64,000 nt of DNA from Streptomyces sp. NBC_00490 (GTDB lineage: Bacteria > Actinomycetota > Actinomycetes > Streptomycetales > Streptomycetaceae): contig NZ_CP107870.1 of NCBI RefSeq assembly GCF_036013645.1, positions 1 to 64,000 of the forward strand. The letters run 5' to 3'. Below the pieces are notes generated by a model. That model was not told the DNA's origin and did not search any database. It saw only the letters and a program-made list of their open reading frames with translations. Shown here one piece after another: positions 43,506 to 52,137 of the stretch. The first letter of the stretch is position 1. Every line of letters begins with the position of its first letter. Position numbers and translations under genes: made by a program.

Positions 43506-45071
43506 TCACTGGGGTGGCGTGCCGTGCTTACGGCGGGGCAGGGACGCGTCCTTCGCAGCGAGCATCCTCAGGGCACTGATGAGTGACAAGCGGGTGTCCG
43601 CCGGGTCGATGACGTCGTCCACCAAGCCGCGCTCCGCCGCGTAATAGGGGTGGACCAGGTTCCGCTTGTACTCGTCGATCTTCTGGGCGCGCGTCTCCTC
43701 CGGGTTGTCGGACTCCGCTATCTCCCGGCGGAAGACCACGTTCGCGGCGCCTTCCGCACCCATCACCGCTATCTCGTTCGTCGGCCAGGCCAACGCCACG
43801 TCGGCGCCGATCGAGCGGGAGTCCATGACGATGTACGCGCCGCCGTACGCCTTGCGGAGCACCACCGAGACGCGGGGGACGGTGGCGTTGCAGTAGGCGT
43901 ACAGGAGTTTGGCGCCGCGGCGGATGATGCCCTCGTGTTCCTGGTCGACGCCGGGCAGGAAGCCGGGGACGTCGACGAGGGTGACCAGGGGGATGTTGAA
44001 GGCGTCGCAGAACTGGACGAAGCGTGCGCCCTTCTCGCTGGCCTTGATGTCCAGGACGCCGGCCATGGCGGCGGGCTGGTTGGCGACGATGCCGACCGTG
44101 CGGCCGTCCAGGCGGGCGAAGGCGCACACGATGTTGGGGGCCCAGGCCGCGTGGACCTCCATGTACTCGCCGTCGTCGACCAGTTCCTCGATGACGGTGC
44201 GGATGTCGTAGGAGCGGTTGCCGTCCGCGGGGACCGTGTCCAGGAGGGCGGGGCAGCTGCGGTCGGCGGGGTCCTCGGTGAGGGTCTCCGGGGGGAGTTC
44301 CCGGTTGTTGGACGGCAGCATCGAGACCAGGTAGCGGACCTCGGCGATGCAGGTCTCCTCGTCGTCGTAGACGAAGTGCGCCACGCCGGAGGTGGCGGCG
44401 TGGACGTCTGCGCCGCCCAGGCCGTTCTGGGAGATCTCCTCGCCCGTCACCGCCTTGACGACGTCGGGGCCCGTGATGAACATCTGGGAGATCTCGCGGA
44501 CCGTGAAGACGAAGTCCGTCAGGGCGGGTGAGTAGGCGGCGCCGCCCGCGCACGGGCCGAGCATCACGGAGATCTGCGGGATGACGCCGGACGCCAGGGT
44601 GTTGCGGCGGAAGATGCCGCCGTAGCCGGCCAGCGCCGAGACGCCTTCCTGGATGCGGGCGCCCGCGCCGTCGTTCAGGGAGATCAGGGGGGCGCCGGCC
44701 GCGATGGCCATGTCCATGATCTTGTGGATCTTGGTGGCGTGGGCCTCGCCCAGCGCGCCGCCGAAGATCCGGAAGTCATGGGCGTAGACGAAGACCGTGC
44801 GGCCGTCGACCGTGCCCCAGCCGGTGATGACTCCGTCGGTGTAGGGCCGCTTGTCCTCCAGGCCGAAACCGGTGGCCCGGTGCCGGCGCAGGGCCTCGAT
44901 CTCGGTGAAACTGCCCTTGTCGAGGAGGAGCGCGATGCGTTCGTGGGCCGTCAGCTTGCCCTTGGCGTGCTGACGTTCGGTGGCGGCGGGATCGGGGCCC
45001 GCGAGGATACGGTCCTTGATCTCCTTCAGTTCCAGCGTCGCCGCGGTGGACGGTGTGGTGTGCATGGCCAT
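43506..45071 (-). CDS. Acyl-CoA carboxylase beta subunit (carboxyltransferase)
   Basis: A 521-residue protein of the biotin-dependent carboxyltransferase family. The first crotonase-like half contains KGKLTAHERIALLLD, FGGALGEAHATKIHKIMDMA and SLNDGAGARIQEGVSALAGY. The second half contains VDVPGFLPGVDQEHEGIIRR, AYCNATVPRVSVVLRKAYGG and AYIVMDSRSIGADVALAWPT. It would transfer CO2 to acetyl- or propionyl-CoA and so supply malonyl-CoA to the type II synthase. ATG 45071 overlaps the stop of the PPTase gene; ATG 45065 is an alternative with better ribosome-site spacing. Confidence 0.9.
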   Translation of the reverse strand: MAMHTTPSTAATLELKEIKDRILAGPDPAATERQHAKGKLTAHERIALLLDKGSFTEIEALRRHRATGFGLEDKRPYTDGVITGWGTVDGRTVFVYAHDFRIFGGALGEAHATKIHKIMDMAIAAGAPLISLNDGAGARIQEGVSALAGYGGIFRRNTLASGVIPQISVMLGPCAGGAAYSPALTDFVFTVREISQMFITGPDVVKAVTGEEISQNGLGGADVHAATSGVAHFVYDDEETCIAEVRYLVSMLPSNNRELPPETLTEDPADRSCPALLDTVPADGNRSYDIRTVIEELVDDGEYMEVHAAWAPNIVCAFARLDGRTVGIVANQPAAMAGVLDIKASEKGARFVQFCDAFNIPLVTLVDVPGFLPGVDQEHEGIIRRGAKLLYAYCNATVPRVSVVLRKAYGGAYIVMDSRSIGADVALAWPTNEIAVMGAEGAANVVFRREIAESDNPEETRAQKIDEYKRNLVHPYYAAERGLVDDVIDPADTRLSLISALRMLAAKDASLPRRKHGTPPQ

Positions 45072-45889
45072 CACTCCCAGGTGGGGCAGACCTGCCGCTC
45101 GGCGGCGATCCGTTCGGTGGCGTCGTCGGTGTAGAGGCACTCGGTCGGCAGCCGGCGGGCGAGGATGTCGGGCCCGGCAGTGCCGGCGGGGGCCGCGATG
45201 GCGACGGCGGCCACGTGCGCGGGACAGCTCGGCATGTTCTCGACGCGCCAGCCCCTCGGGCGGGCGGGAGCGTCCGGGCCGGTGCGCTCGCCCAGGTAGT
45301 CCGAGTTCAGTTCGCGGCCCAGACCGGTGCCCAGGCCCTTGAAGTAGGCCTCCTTGCGGGTCCACAACCGGCCGAAGGCCAGGGGCTGTTCGGCGTCGGG
45401 CAACGCCCGCAGTTCCCGCTGTTCCTCCGGGTGCAGTTCCGGCAGACACAGTTCGACCGTCTCCAGCGTCGGCACCCGCTGGACATCCACCCCCAAAGGC
45501 GCGCCCGCGATGCTGATCAGGGCGATGCCGTGACTGTGGGAGAGGGAGAAGTGCAGCCCCGTGCCGTGCAGGACGGGGCGGCCGTGCGGGCCGCCGCAGC
45601 ACGGGCAGGTGTCCCGGCCCAGCGGGAGTTCGGCGGGCGGGATGCCGGTGTAGGCGGACAGCAGGCGGCGCAGCGCGATGTGCGCCATCAGGTAGGTGAG
45701 ACGGTCCAGGGGGCGGACGAACGCCGCCGCCCGTTCTCGTTCACGGTCGTCCAGTTCACTGGTGACCATGTGCTCGGGGTGGTCGCCCGCCCATTCGGTG
45801 CCGATCACCCACAGGTGGATCTGGTGTGTGTCGACACTCAGCCGGGGGGCGGTGCGCAGGAGTGGGGCGGTGGAGCGCACTGGGCTCAT
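45071..45889 (-). CDS. Sfp-type 4-prime-phosphopantetheinyl transferase
   Basis: A 272-residue protein with the conserved motifs HFSLSHSHGIALI, GVDVQRV (the Asp binds Mg2+) and RLWTRKEAYFKGLG (W-x-x-KEA). It attaches the phosphopantetheine arm from CoA to a Ser of carrier proteins. The segment CPCCGGPHGRP before the core is common in this subfamily. Its start overlaps the end of a carrier-protein gene by 4 bases, which suggests coupled production with its substrate. Confidence 0.9.
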   Translation of the reverse strand: MSPVRSTAPLLRTAPRLSVDTHQIHLWVIGTEWAGDHPEHMVTSELDDRERERAAAFVRPLDRLTYLMAHIALRRLLSAYTGIPPAELPLGRDTCPCCGGPHGRPVLHGTGLHFSLSHSHGIALISIAGAPLGVDVQRVPTLETVELCLPELHPEEQRELRALPDAEQPLAFGRLWTRKEAYFKGLGTGLGRELNSDYLGERTGPDAPARPRGWRVENMPSCPAHVAAVAIAAPAGTAGPDILARRLPTECLYTDDATERIAAERQVCPTWE

Positions 45890-46224
45890 CGCGCCGTCCC
45901 GTAGGCGGGCACGGCCACCGATACGGCCAGCAGGGCGGCGATCTCGCCGACCGTGTCGTCACGCAGCAGGTCGTGCGTCTTGATCCGGACGTCGAGCTCG
46001 TCCTCCAGGCGGCGCTTGAGGCACAGCGCCGTCAGGGAGTCCACGCCGAGGGCGCGCAACGGCCGGTCGGGGCCCACCCGGTGGGCCGGCGGCACGTCGA
46101 GGACGTGGGCCAGTTCCCGGCAGAGCCAGGACACGATCGTCCGGGTGCGGGCGTCGAGGTCCATGGCGCGCAGCGCGGACGGTGCGGGTGGCCGTACGAA
46201 CAGCGGGGTGCTGGTGTGGTTCAT
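45886..46224 (-). CDS. Type I-like acyl carrier protein
   Basis: A 112-residue carrier protein. After a Pro-rich leader, the helical bundle carries the phosphopantetheine site LGVDSLTALCLKRRLEDELD, which matches modular (type I) polyketide carriers rather than the type II ACP at 53914, whose site is LGYESL. It overlaps the PPTase gene by 4 bases. Its cargo is unknown; it could carry a starter unit or a tethered intermediate, or be the substrate form used by the halogenase. That last idea is inference. Confidence 0.75.
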   Translation of the reverse strand: MNHTSTPLFVRPPAPSALRAMDLDARTRTIVSWLCRELAHVLDVPPAHRVGPDRPLRALGVDSLTALCLKRRLEDELDVRIKTHDLLRDDTVGEIAALLAVSVAVPAYGTAR

Positions 46225-46293
46225 GGACGTGTCGCTTCCGTCGAGGGGGGCGCGGGGCGGGGTGGTGGTGCGTGTGGGTGGGGGGTTGGGCTG

Positions 46294-47229
46294 TCAGGCG
46301 GCCGCGGGCAGCGGCACGGTGGTGCCGGTGACCGCGTGTCCGGCGAGGCACTCCTCGAGGAAGGCGAGGGCGCGCAGGTGGTAGGTGTGGGCGGTCCAGC
46401 CGAGGCTGATGTTGTGGCCGGCCTGCGGCAGGCGTTCCACCAGGACGCGGGGTGCGCGCGGCAGCAGTCCGGCCAGTTCGGCCAGCGCGTGCTCGTCGTG
46501 GCGCCACCACTTCTCGTACTCGGCGAACGTGAACCGGACGGGCACCCGGACCCGGGCGGCAACGGACGCGAACCGGGCGGGCCAGGACCGTACTTCGGCG
46601 CGTTCCCGCTCGGGCATGGGCGCGACGGGGCAGGTGCGGAACGTGTCGGGCGGATACAGGCGCAGGGCGCCCCAGTTGTGTTTCCAGTGGCCCTGGCCGC
46701 CGGCCGAGGGCAGATCGTGGGCCGGCACGGCCAGCCGGTGGCCCAGCCCTGAGACGTCCACGCCCAGCAGGGGTGCCGGGAGGCCGTCCGCGGCGCAGGT
46801 CAGGGCGAGTTTGCCGCCGTAGGAGTGGCCGACGACGAACACACCCGCGCCCAGGTCGTGCGTGGCCGCGTACTGGGCGAGGGCCGTGCGGACCGTGGCC
46901 GACTGCTCGGCGAGGGTCTGGCCCGTCGGCAGGTCGGGGGTGGAGGCGCCGTAGCCCGGGCGGTCCAGGGCGAGGACCGTGTAGCCCAGTCGGGCGCCGA
47001 GCGTGAGCAGCGACTGGCCGGGGTGGGCCCGGCCGTCGAAGTAGCCGGCGGTCATGCCGCCGCCGTGCAGGGCGAGGACGGTGGCCCGGGGCGCGCCGCC
47101 GGGCGGGGTGGCGAGCAGCGCCGAGAGGCGCAGGCCCGCCGCGTCCAGCGTGACGCGGCGGGGCCCGGCGGCGGGCGGGGCGTCAACTGCCGTGCACGCC
47201 CCGCCCGTTGGTGGAAGGTCCACGCTCAC
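46294..47229 (-). CDS. Alpha/beta hydrolase
   Basis: A 311-residue alpha/beta hydrolase. The nucleophile elbow is VVGHSYGGKLALTC, the oxyanion region LALHGGGMTAGYF, and the terminal His lies in LPQAGHNISLGWT; the acid residue is probably in the FTFAEYEKWWRHDEH region. The start overlaps the end of the FAD monooxygenase gene by 4 bases. In aromatic clusters such enzymes act as thioesterases, lactonases or C-C hydrolases; which one applies here is open. Confidence 0.75.
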   Translation of the reverse strand: MSVDLPPTGGACTAVDAPPAAGPRRVTLDAAGLRLSALLATPPGGAPRATVLALHGGGMTAGYFDGRAHPGQSLLTLGARLGYTVLALDRPGYGASTPDLPTGQTLAEQSATVRTALAQYAATHDLGAGVFVVGHSYGGKLALTCAADGLPAPLLGVDVSGLGHRLAVPAHDLPSAGGQGHWKHNWGALRLYPPDTFRTCPVAPMPERERAEVRSWPARFASVAARVRVPVRFTFAEYEKWWRHDEHALAELAGLLPRAPRVLVERLPQAGHNISLGWTAHTYHLRALAFLEECLAGHAVTGTTVPLPAAA

Positions 47230-48719
47230 GCCGTGCTCCCCGATGTGCTGTCCTCCGCTTCGCCGAACCAGCGGTGCAGTGCGGCGCGCAGTGCGGCCGG
47301 GTCCGCCGTGGTGCCGGTGGCCCAGGCGATGTAGCCGTCGGGGCGGACCAGGAGGGCGGTGGTGGCCGTCAGGACGGGTTCGGTGTCCTGCGGGCGGGCC
47401 GTCACCGTCGTCACCCGGTCCCGCCAGGGGGCCGCCGCCTCCCGCAGGGCCGGGTCGTCGGCGAGGTCGAGCAGGACGCCGCGGCCCGGGTGCAGGAGTT
47501 CCATCGTGGTGACGGGGCCCTCGGCGCCGGTCAGGGTGCGCGGGGGCAGGCGCCGGCCCAGCAGGGGGTGGGTGCCCTCGCCGACGTCGTAGCGGACGTC
47601 CAGGCCGGAGACCAGACCGGACAGGTGCCGTTTGACGTCGTCGTACTGGATGAGCTCGCCCATCAGCTCGCGCAGCGGGCTCATCTCGGGGCCGCCGACG
47701 AAGAGCATGCCCTGCGCGTGGGTGTTCATCAGCAGCCGGGCACCGGCCGCGTGGCGCTCGCTGTGGTAGGTGTCGAGCAGCCCGATGGGCGCGCGGCCGC
47801 GGACCTCGGCGGCCAGCTTCCAGCCGAGGTTGGCGGCGTCCTGGACGCCGGTGCTCAACCCCTGCCCGCCCGCCGGGAGATGGACGTGCGCCGCGTCCCC
47901 GGCGAGCAGGATGCGGCCGCGCCGGTACTCGGTGACCTGCCGGGTGGCATCCGTGAACGAGCTGACCCAGTGGGCGGTGCCGGCGCTGATGTCCTCGCCG
48001 GTGATGTCCTGCCAGGCGTCGGCGACCTCCGTGAAGCTCACCGACCGCTCCCGTTCACGGCCGGGCTCGACGTCGGGGACGACGATGATGCGGTCCACAC
48101 CGTCACCGAGCGGGGCCGCCATCACCATGCCGCCCGGCAGGCGCTCGCCGAGGAAGCGCGGGCGCAGGTCGCAGCCGGCGACGTCGGCGAGGTACATGGT
48201 GCGGGTGGCGTCCGTGCCGGGGAAGGAGAACCCGGCCGCCCGCCGCACGGGGCTGCTGCCGCCGCCGCAGCCCACCAGGTAGGCGGCGGTGAGGCGCTGG
48301 ACGCCCTGCGGGGTGGCGACGGTGATCTCGACGTGGTCGCCCTTCTCGTCGAGCTCGAGGAACTCCCAGCCGCGCCGGATGTCCGCGTCCAGCGAGATCG
48401 CCCACCGCTCCAGCACGTCCTCGGTGTGCGACTGCGGCACACCACGCGCACCGAAGTGGGCGTCCTGAAGGACGGTGTAGTCGAACTGCACGCCGCCGAA
48501 GTGACCCATGGGGGCCTTCTCCAGGTCCCCGAACCGCGGCAGCAGGCCGCGCTGTTCGAAGACCTCCATGGCGCGTGCGGTGAAGCCGAGCCCGCGGGAC
48601 TGGCCGGTGGGCTGCTCCAGGCGTTCCACCACGACGACGTGGGCGCCGCCCAGGCGCAGTTCCCCGGCGAGCATCAGACCGGTCGGGCCGGCCCCGACGA
48701 TGATGACGTCGGCGTCCAT
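47226..48719 (-). CDS. PgaE/JadH-like FAD monooxygenase with altered DG motif
   Basis: A 497-residue class A flavoprotein aromatic hydroxylase. It has the N-terminal FAD motif VIIVGAGPTGLMLAGELRLG, the angucycline-hydroxylase signature SRGLGFTARAMEVFEQRGLL, the GD motif ILLAGDAAHVHLPAGGQGLS, and a C-terminal thioredoxin-like domain. The DG motif, normally VGCDGG, reads VGCGGGSSPVRR here; the codon is GGC where GAC is expected. It overlaps the hydrolase gene and follows the fused oxygenase-halogenase by 33 bp. Its likely role is ring hydroxylation or an oxygenation-dehydration step on the polyketide, but the missing Asp may have changed it. Confidence 0.85.
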   Translation of the reverse strand: MDADVIIVGAGPTGLMLAGELRLGGAHVVVVERLEQPTGQSRGLGFTARAMEVFEQRGLLPRFGDLEKAPMGHFGGVQFDYTVLQDAHFGARGVPQSHTEDVLERWAISLDADIRRGWEFLELDEKGDHVEITVATPQGVQRLTAAYLVGCGGGSSPVRRAAGFSFPGTDATRTMYLADVAGCDLRPRFLGERLPGGMVMAAPLGDGVDRIIVVPDVEPGRERERSVSFTEVADAWQDITGEDISAGTAHWVSSFTDATRQVTEYRRGRILLAGDAAHVHLPAGGQGLSTGVQDAANLGWKLAAEVRGRAPIGLLDTYHSERHAAGARLLMNTHAQGMLFVGGPEMSPLRELMGELIQYDDVKRHLSGLVSGLDVRYDVGEGTHPLLGRRLPPRTLTGAEGPVTTMELLHPGRGVLLDLADDPALREAAAPWRDRVTTVTARPQDTEPVLTATTALLVRPDGYIAWATGTTADPAALRAALHRWFGEAEDSTSGSTA

Positions 48720-48751
48720 GGTCTCTCCTCTCCCCTACTCGTGAGTGGTGG

Positions 48752-51700
48752 TCAGCCGAACAGTCCGGCGATGTGCTCCGGCGCCTTCGTACGGCCCCAG
48801 TCCAGGGCCTGGCCGAGCAGTTCCGGCGTCGCCTCGAAGCACTTGTTGTCCGGGTCGCCGAGCGCGAACGGCTCCGGCAGGAACTTCGACTCCCGCAACT
48901 GCTCGAAGAGCAGCTCGGCGGCCTCCCCCGGCTCCAGCCCCCCGGCCTCGACGGCCTGGCAGGTGCTGCGGGTCAAGGTGAGCAGGGAACTGATGTCCTC
49001 ACCGACCGGCGCCGGCAGACCGGGGGTCGTGGTCTGCTCCAGGTCCTTGAGGATCTGCTCGTCGCGGTTCTCCATGAAGCGGCGGTACGCCCGCTCGACG
49101 GTCATCGTCGGCATGATGCTCGTCGACTCCCACACCCGCGTGACCGCGTTCCACAGGTCGTAGTGCTTGAAGCCGACGAACGAGCTGTAGACGAGGTCGT
49201 CGTGGACGTCGTACAGGCCCTGCTGGAGCCGGTCGATGTACTCGAAGCGCTCGGTGGACCAGTCGCCGTCCCGGGAGGCCTCGATCAGCCGCCACGCCAG
49301 GGAGTTGACGACCTCCAGCGTGTTGGTCAGGCCACGCGAGTACAGCGCGTCGATGAAGCCGGCGGCGTGCGCGGTCAGGCAGTACCGCTCGCCGACCGTG
49401 CTGGAGGAGGAGTACTGCAGACGGCCCGTGGCGACCCAGGGGCGCACCGCGCGGGCGTCGGTGAACTGCTCGGCGATCTGCGGGAAGCGGGCCAGGAACT
49501 CGTCGAACTCCTGCTGCGGGGTGAGGTCCTGGGACTTGGGGAACTTCCGCTCGTCGAACGTGAGTCCCACGCTGCACAGCGGGCTGATCGCGCCGTCGTG
49601 GTTGTCGAAGGGGATGACCCACAGCCAGCCGCCGTCGAAGACGTGGTGCAGGGTGCCGTGGTGCCAGGGGCTGGGCTGCTGGTGCCCGGCGGCGGACGGG
49701 GCGTCGTCGTAGGGGGTGACGCCGACCATGTGCGTGAACAGGGTGCGGGAGTGGTGGCGGGCGCGGGTGGGCTCCTCGCGCAGACCGAACGCCTCGGCGA
49801 CCGGGGAACGGAAACCGCTGCCGTCGACCAGGTACTCGGCCCGGTACTCCACGCCGCGGTCCGAGCGCAGCACCGCGCCGTCGGGGCCCGTCTCGATGTC
49901 GGTGATCCGGGTGCCGAGCAGCGGGGTCGCGCCGTAGCGGACGGCCAGGTGGAACAGGTAGGCGTCGGTGTCCTGCCGGAACAGGTGGCTCTCGGTGCGC
50001 TGCCACTCCGGGACGACCAGCTGGTTGATCTCGTCGGGGTTCTGGTCCTGCCCCTCGCGGTGGTAGACGAAGCCGAAGTTCTGCTTGCGGCCGCTCATCG
50101 GGGAGACGTGGTCCTGGATGCCGCGGAAGCTCGCCATGTGCACGATCTCGGGGACCTCGTAGCGTTCGCCGACGATACGGGTCATGGCGGAGGTGTACGG
50201 GATCGTGGACTCGCCGACGGCGAAGCGGGGGTGGGTGCCGGCGTCGATGAGGAGCACCTTCACGCCGTTGCGGGCGAGGACCGCGCCGAGCATGCCGCCG
50301 GCCATGCCCGCGCCGAGGATGGCCACGTCGTAGCGCTCGTGCGCGTGGTCTTTCGTGTTCATGGGGTCACCCTTCGGGGAGTCATTGGCGGCCTCGGCTT
50401 CGCCGTCGGCCTTGGGGGTCCCACCCGCACCGCCCGTGCGGCTTGTTGATTCGGGTGCGGGTGGCCCCTGTGGGGCGGAATCGCCGTCGGCGGCTGCCGG
50501 TTCGGGGGCGGGGGGTGGGGCGGCTACGGATTCGGGTGCGGGCACGGTCGTCGGCGCCCGATCGCCGTGGGCGGCTGCCGGTTCGGAGGTGGAGAGCGGG
50601 GTGGCTACTGCCAATTCGCTGGTGGCGAGTGCGGCGGCTTTGGACTCGGGCGCTGGTACGGGACGCGGCGTCCGTACGTCGTCGGCTGTGGGGCGTTCCG
50701 TCGTGGGCGGGCCGAACCAGTGGGTCAGGGCCTCCGGCAAGGGCGTGTCGCTCGGGGACGTCCAGGCGATGTGGCCGTCGGGGCGGAGCAGGAGGGCGTC
50801 CGTGCCGGGGAGGTCGGCTGTGGCGGTGAGTGTGGTGACGTAGTCCGACCAGGCGGTCGCCTGCTCTCCGAAGGGCGTCGCCTTCGGGGTCAGGAGGAGG
50901 AGCAGGGGGCGGGCCTGCTGCAGCAACTCCGTTGTCGTGCACTGGCGGTCGCCCGTCGTCAGGGTGGTGCGTGGCAGGCGTACGCCCTGGTCGCCGTAGC
51001 TGATATCCAGGCCCGCGATCATCGACGCCAGGTGGGTGCGGACCTTCTCGGAGGGCAGGAGTTCGGCGAACAGGGCCCTGGTGGAGTTGGATTCCGGGCC
51101 GCCCAGGAGAAGCTGGGACTGGACCTTGATGTTGGCGAGGACTCTGCGGCCCACCTCGTGGCGTTCGGCGTGGTAGGTGTCGAGCAAGTCCGCCGGGGTC
51201 CTGCCGGTGGCCACCGCGGCCAGTTTCCAGCCGAGGTTCACCGCGTCCTGGAGGCCCAGGTTGAGGGCTTGGCCGCCGATCGGCATCTGGCGGTGGGCGG
51301 CGTCGCCGGCGAACAGGACACGGTCGTGTCGGTAGGCGGACAGTTGGCGGTTCGCGTCACCGAAGGAGTTCACCCACAGCGGCGTTCCGGACGTGATGTC
51401 CTCCCCCGTCACTCGCTGCCAGACCTCGCACACCTCCGCGAAGTCCGGTTCTCCGGTGCGTGGTTGGGCCTCGCGGCCGAACTCGTGCACCATCACGCGG
51501 GTGACGCCGTCGCCGCGCCGTGCGGCCACCGCCATGCCACGTTCCAGGCGCTGGAAACGCCGGTTGGGTACGTCGATGCCGGCGACGTCGGCGCGCAGCA
51601 GCTCGCGGTGCGCGTCCTCGCCGGGGAAGTCGGCGCCCAGCAGACGGCGTACGGTCGAGTTCTCGCCGTCGCAGCCCACCAGGTACGCCGCCCGGATCCG

Positions 51701-52135
51701 TACCGGCCCGCCGGGACCGGCGGCCACCGCCTCCACGCCCTCGCCGGTGGTGCGCAGGGCGCGCAGGGTGTGGCGCCGCTCGATACGCGCGCCCAGACCT
51801 ACCGCCCAGTCCTGCAGCAGGCGTTCCGTCTCGGTCTGCGGGACCTTCCACTGCCCGGGGTGGGTGCTGGGCAGGGTGAGGTCCAGCGGGATGCCGCCGA
51901 AGTGCCCGCGCACCTCGCACGGCGGGGTGCCGAAGGCCTCGAGCAGGCCCCGGCTGTCGAGGATCTCCATGGTGCGGGCGTGCAGGGTCGAGGCCCGCGA
52001 CTCGGTCGTCGGGGCCTCGCGGGTCTCCAGTACGACGACGTCGGCGCGGCCGAGGCGGAGTTCACCGGCGAGCATCAGCCCGACCGGTCCCCCGCCCACG
52101 ACGACGACGTCGGCCTCCAGCCGCTGGTACGCCAT
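48752..52135 (-). CDS. FAD monooxygenase fused in frame to a flavin-dependent halogenase
   Basis: One uninterrupted frame of 1127 codons. Residues ~1-490 are a PgaE-like FAD monooxygenase (VVVGGGPVGLMLAGELRLG; LVGCDGENSTVRRLLG; LFAGDAAHRQMPIGGQALNL). Residues ~495-591 are an Ala/Pro/Glu/Ser linker with repeated PAPES units. Met 592 (ATG 50362) starts a 536-residue halogenase: VAILGAGMAGGMLGAVLARN, the GESTIP active-site segment and the diagnostic W-x-W-x-I-P motif (GGWLWVIPFDNH). A good internal ribosome site, GAAGGG, lies 7-8 bases before Met 592, so the halogenase may also be made alone. It starts 2 bases after the aromatase gene. Expected reactions are ring hydroxylation and chlorination, with FADH2 from the reductase at 58183. 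Confidence 0.85.
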   Translation of the reverse strand: MAYQRLEADVVVVGGGPVGLMLAGELRLGRADVVVLETREAPTTESRASTLHARTMEILDSRGLLEAFGTPPCEVRGHFGGIPLDLTLPSTHPGQWKVPQTETERLLQDWAVGLGARIERRHTLRALRTTGEGVEAVAAGPGGPVRIRAAYLVGCDGENSTVRRLLGADFPGEDAHRELLRADVAGIDVPNRRFQRLERGMAVAARRGDGVTRVMVHEFGREAQPRTGEPDFAEVCEVWQRVTGEDITSGTPLWVNSFGDANRQLSAYRHDRVLFAGDAAHRQMPIGGQALNLGLQDAVNLGWKLAAVATGRTPADLLDTYHAERHEVGRRVLANIKVQSQLLLGGPESNSTRALFAELLPSEKVRTHLASMIAGLDISYGDQGVRLPRTTLTTGDRQCTTTELLQQARPLLLLLTPKATPFGEQATAWSDYVTTLTATADLPGTDALLLRPDGHIAWTSPSDTPLPEALTHWFGPPTTERPTADDVRTPRPVPAPESKAAALATSELAVATPLSTSEPAAAHGDRAPTTVPAPESVAAPPPAPEPAAADGDSAPQGPPAPESTSRTGGAGGTPKADGEAEAANDSPKGDPMNTKDHAHERYDVAILGAGMAGGMLGAVLARNGVKVLLIDAGTHPRFAVGESTIPYTSAMTRIVGERYEVPEIVHMASFRGIQDHVSPMSGRKQNFGFVYHREGQDQNPDEINQLVVPEWQRTESHLFRQDTDAYLFHLAVRYGATPLLGTRITDIETGPDGAVLRSDRGVEYRAEYLVDGSGFRSPVAEAFGLREEPTRARHHSRTLFTHMVGVTPYDDAPSAAGHQQPSPWHHGTLHHVFDGGWLWVIPFDNHDGAISPLCSVGLTFDERKFPKSQDLTPQQEFDEFLARFPQIAEQFTDARAVRPWVATGRLQYSSSSTVGERYCLTAHAAGFIDALYSRGLTNTLEVVNSLAWRLIEASRDGDWSTERFEYIDRLQQGLYDVHDDLVYSSFVGFKHYDLWNAVTRVWESTSIMPTMTVERAYRRFMENRDEQILKDLEQTTTPGLPAPVGEDISSLLTLTRSTCQAVEAGGLEPGEAAELLFEQLRESKFLPEPFALGDPDNKCFEATPELLGQALDWGRTKAPEHIAGLFG

Positions 52136-52137
52136 GG

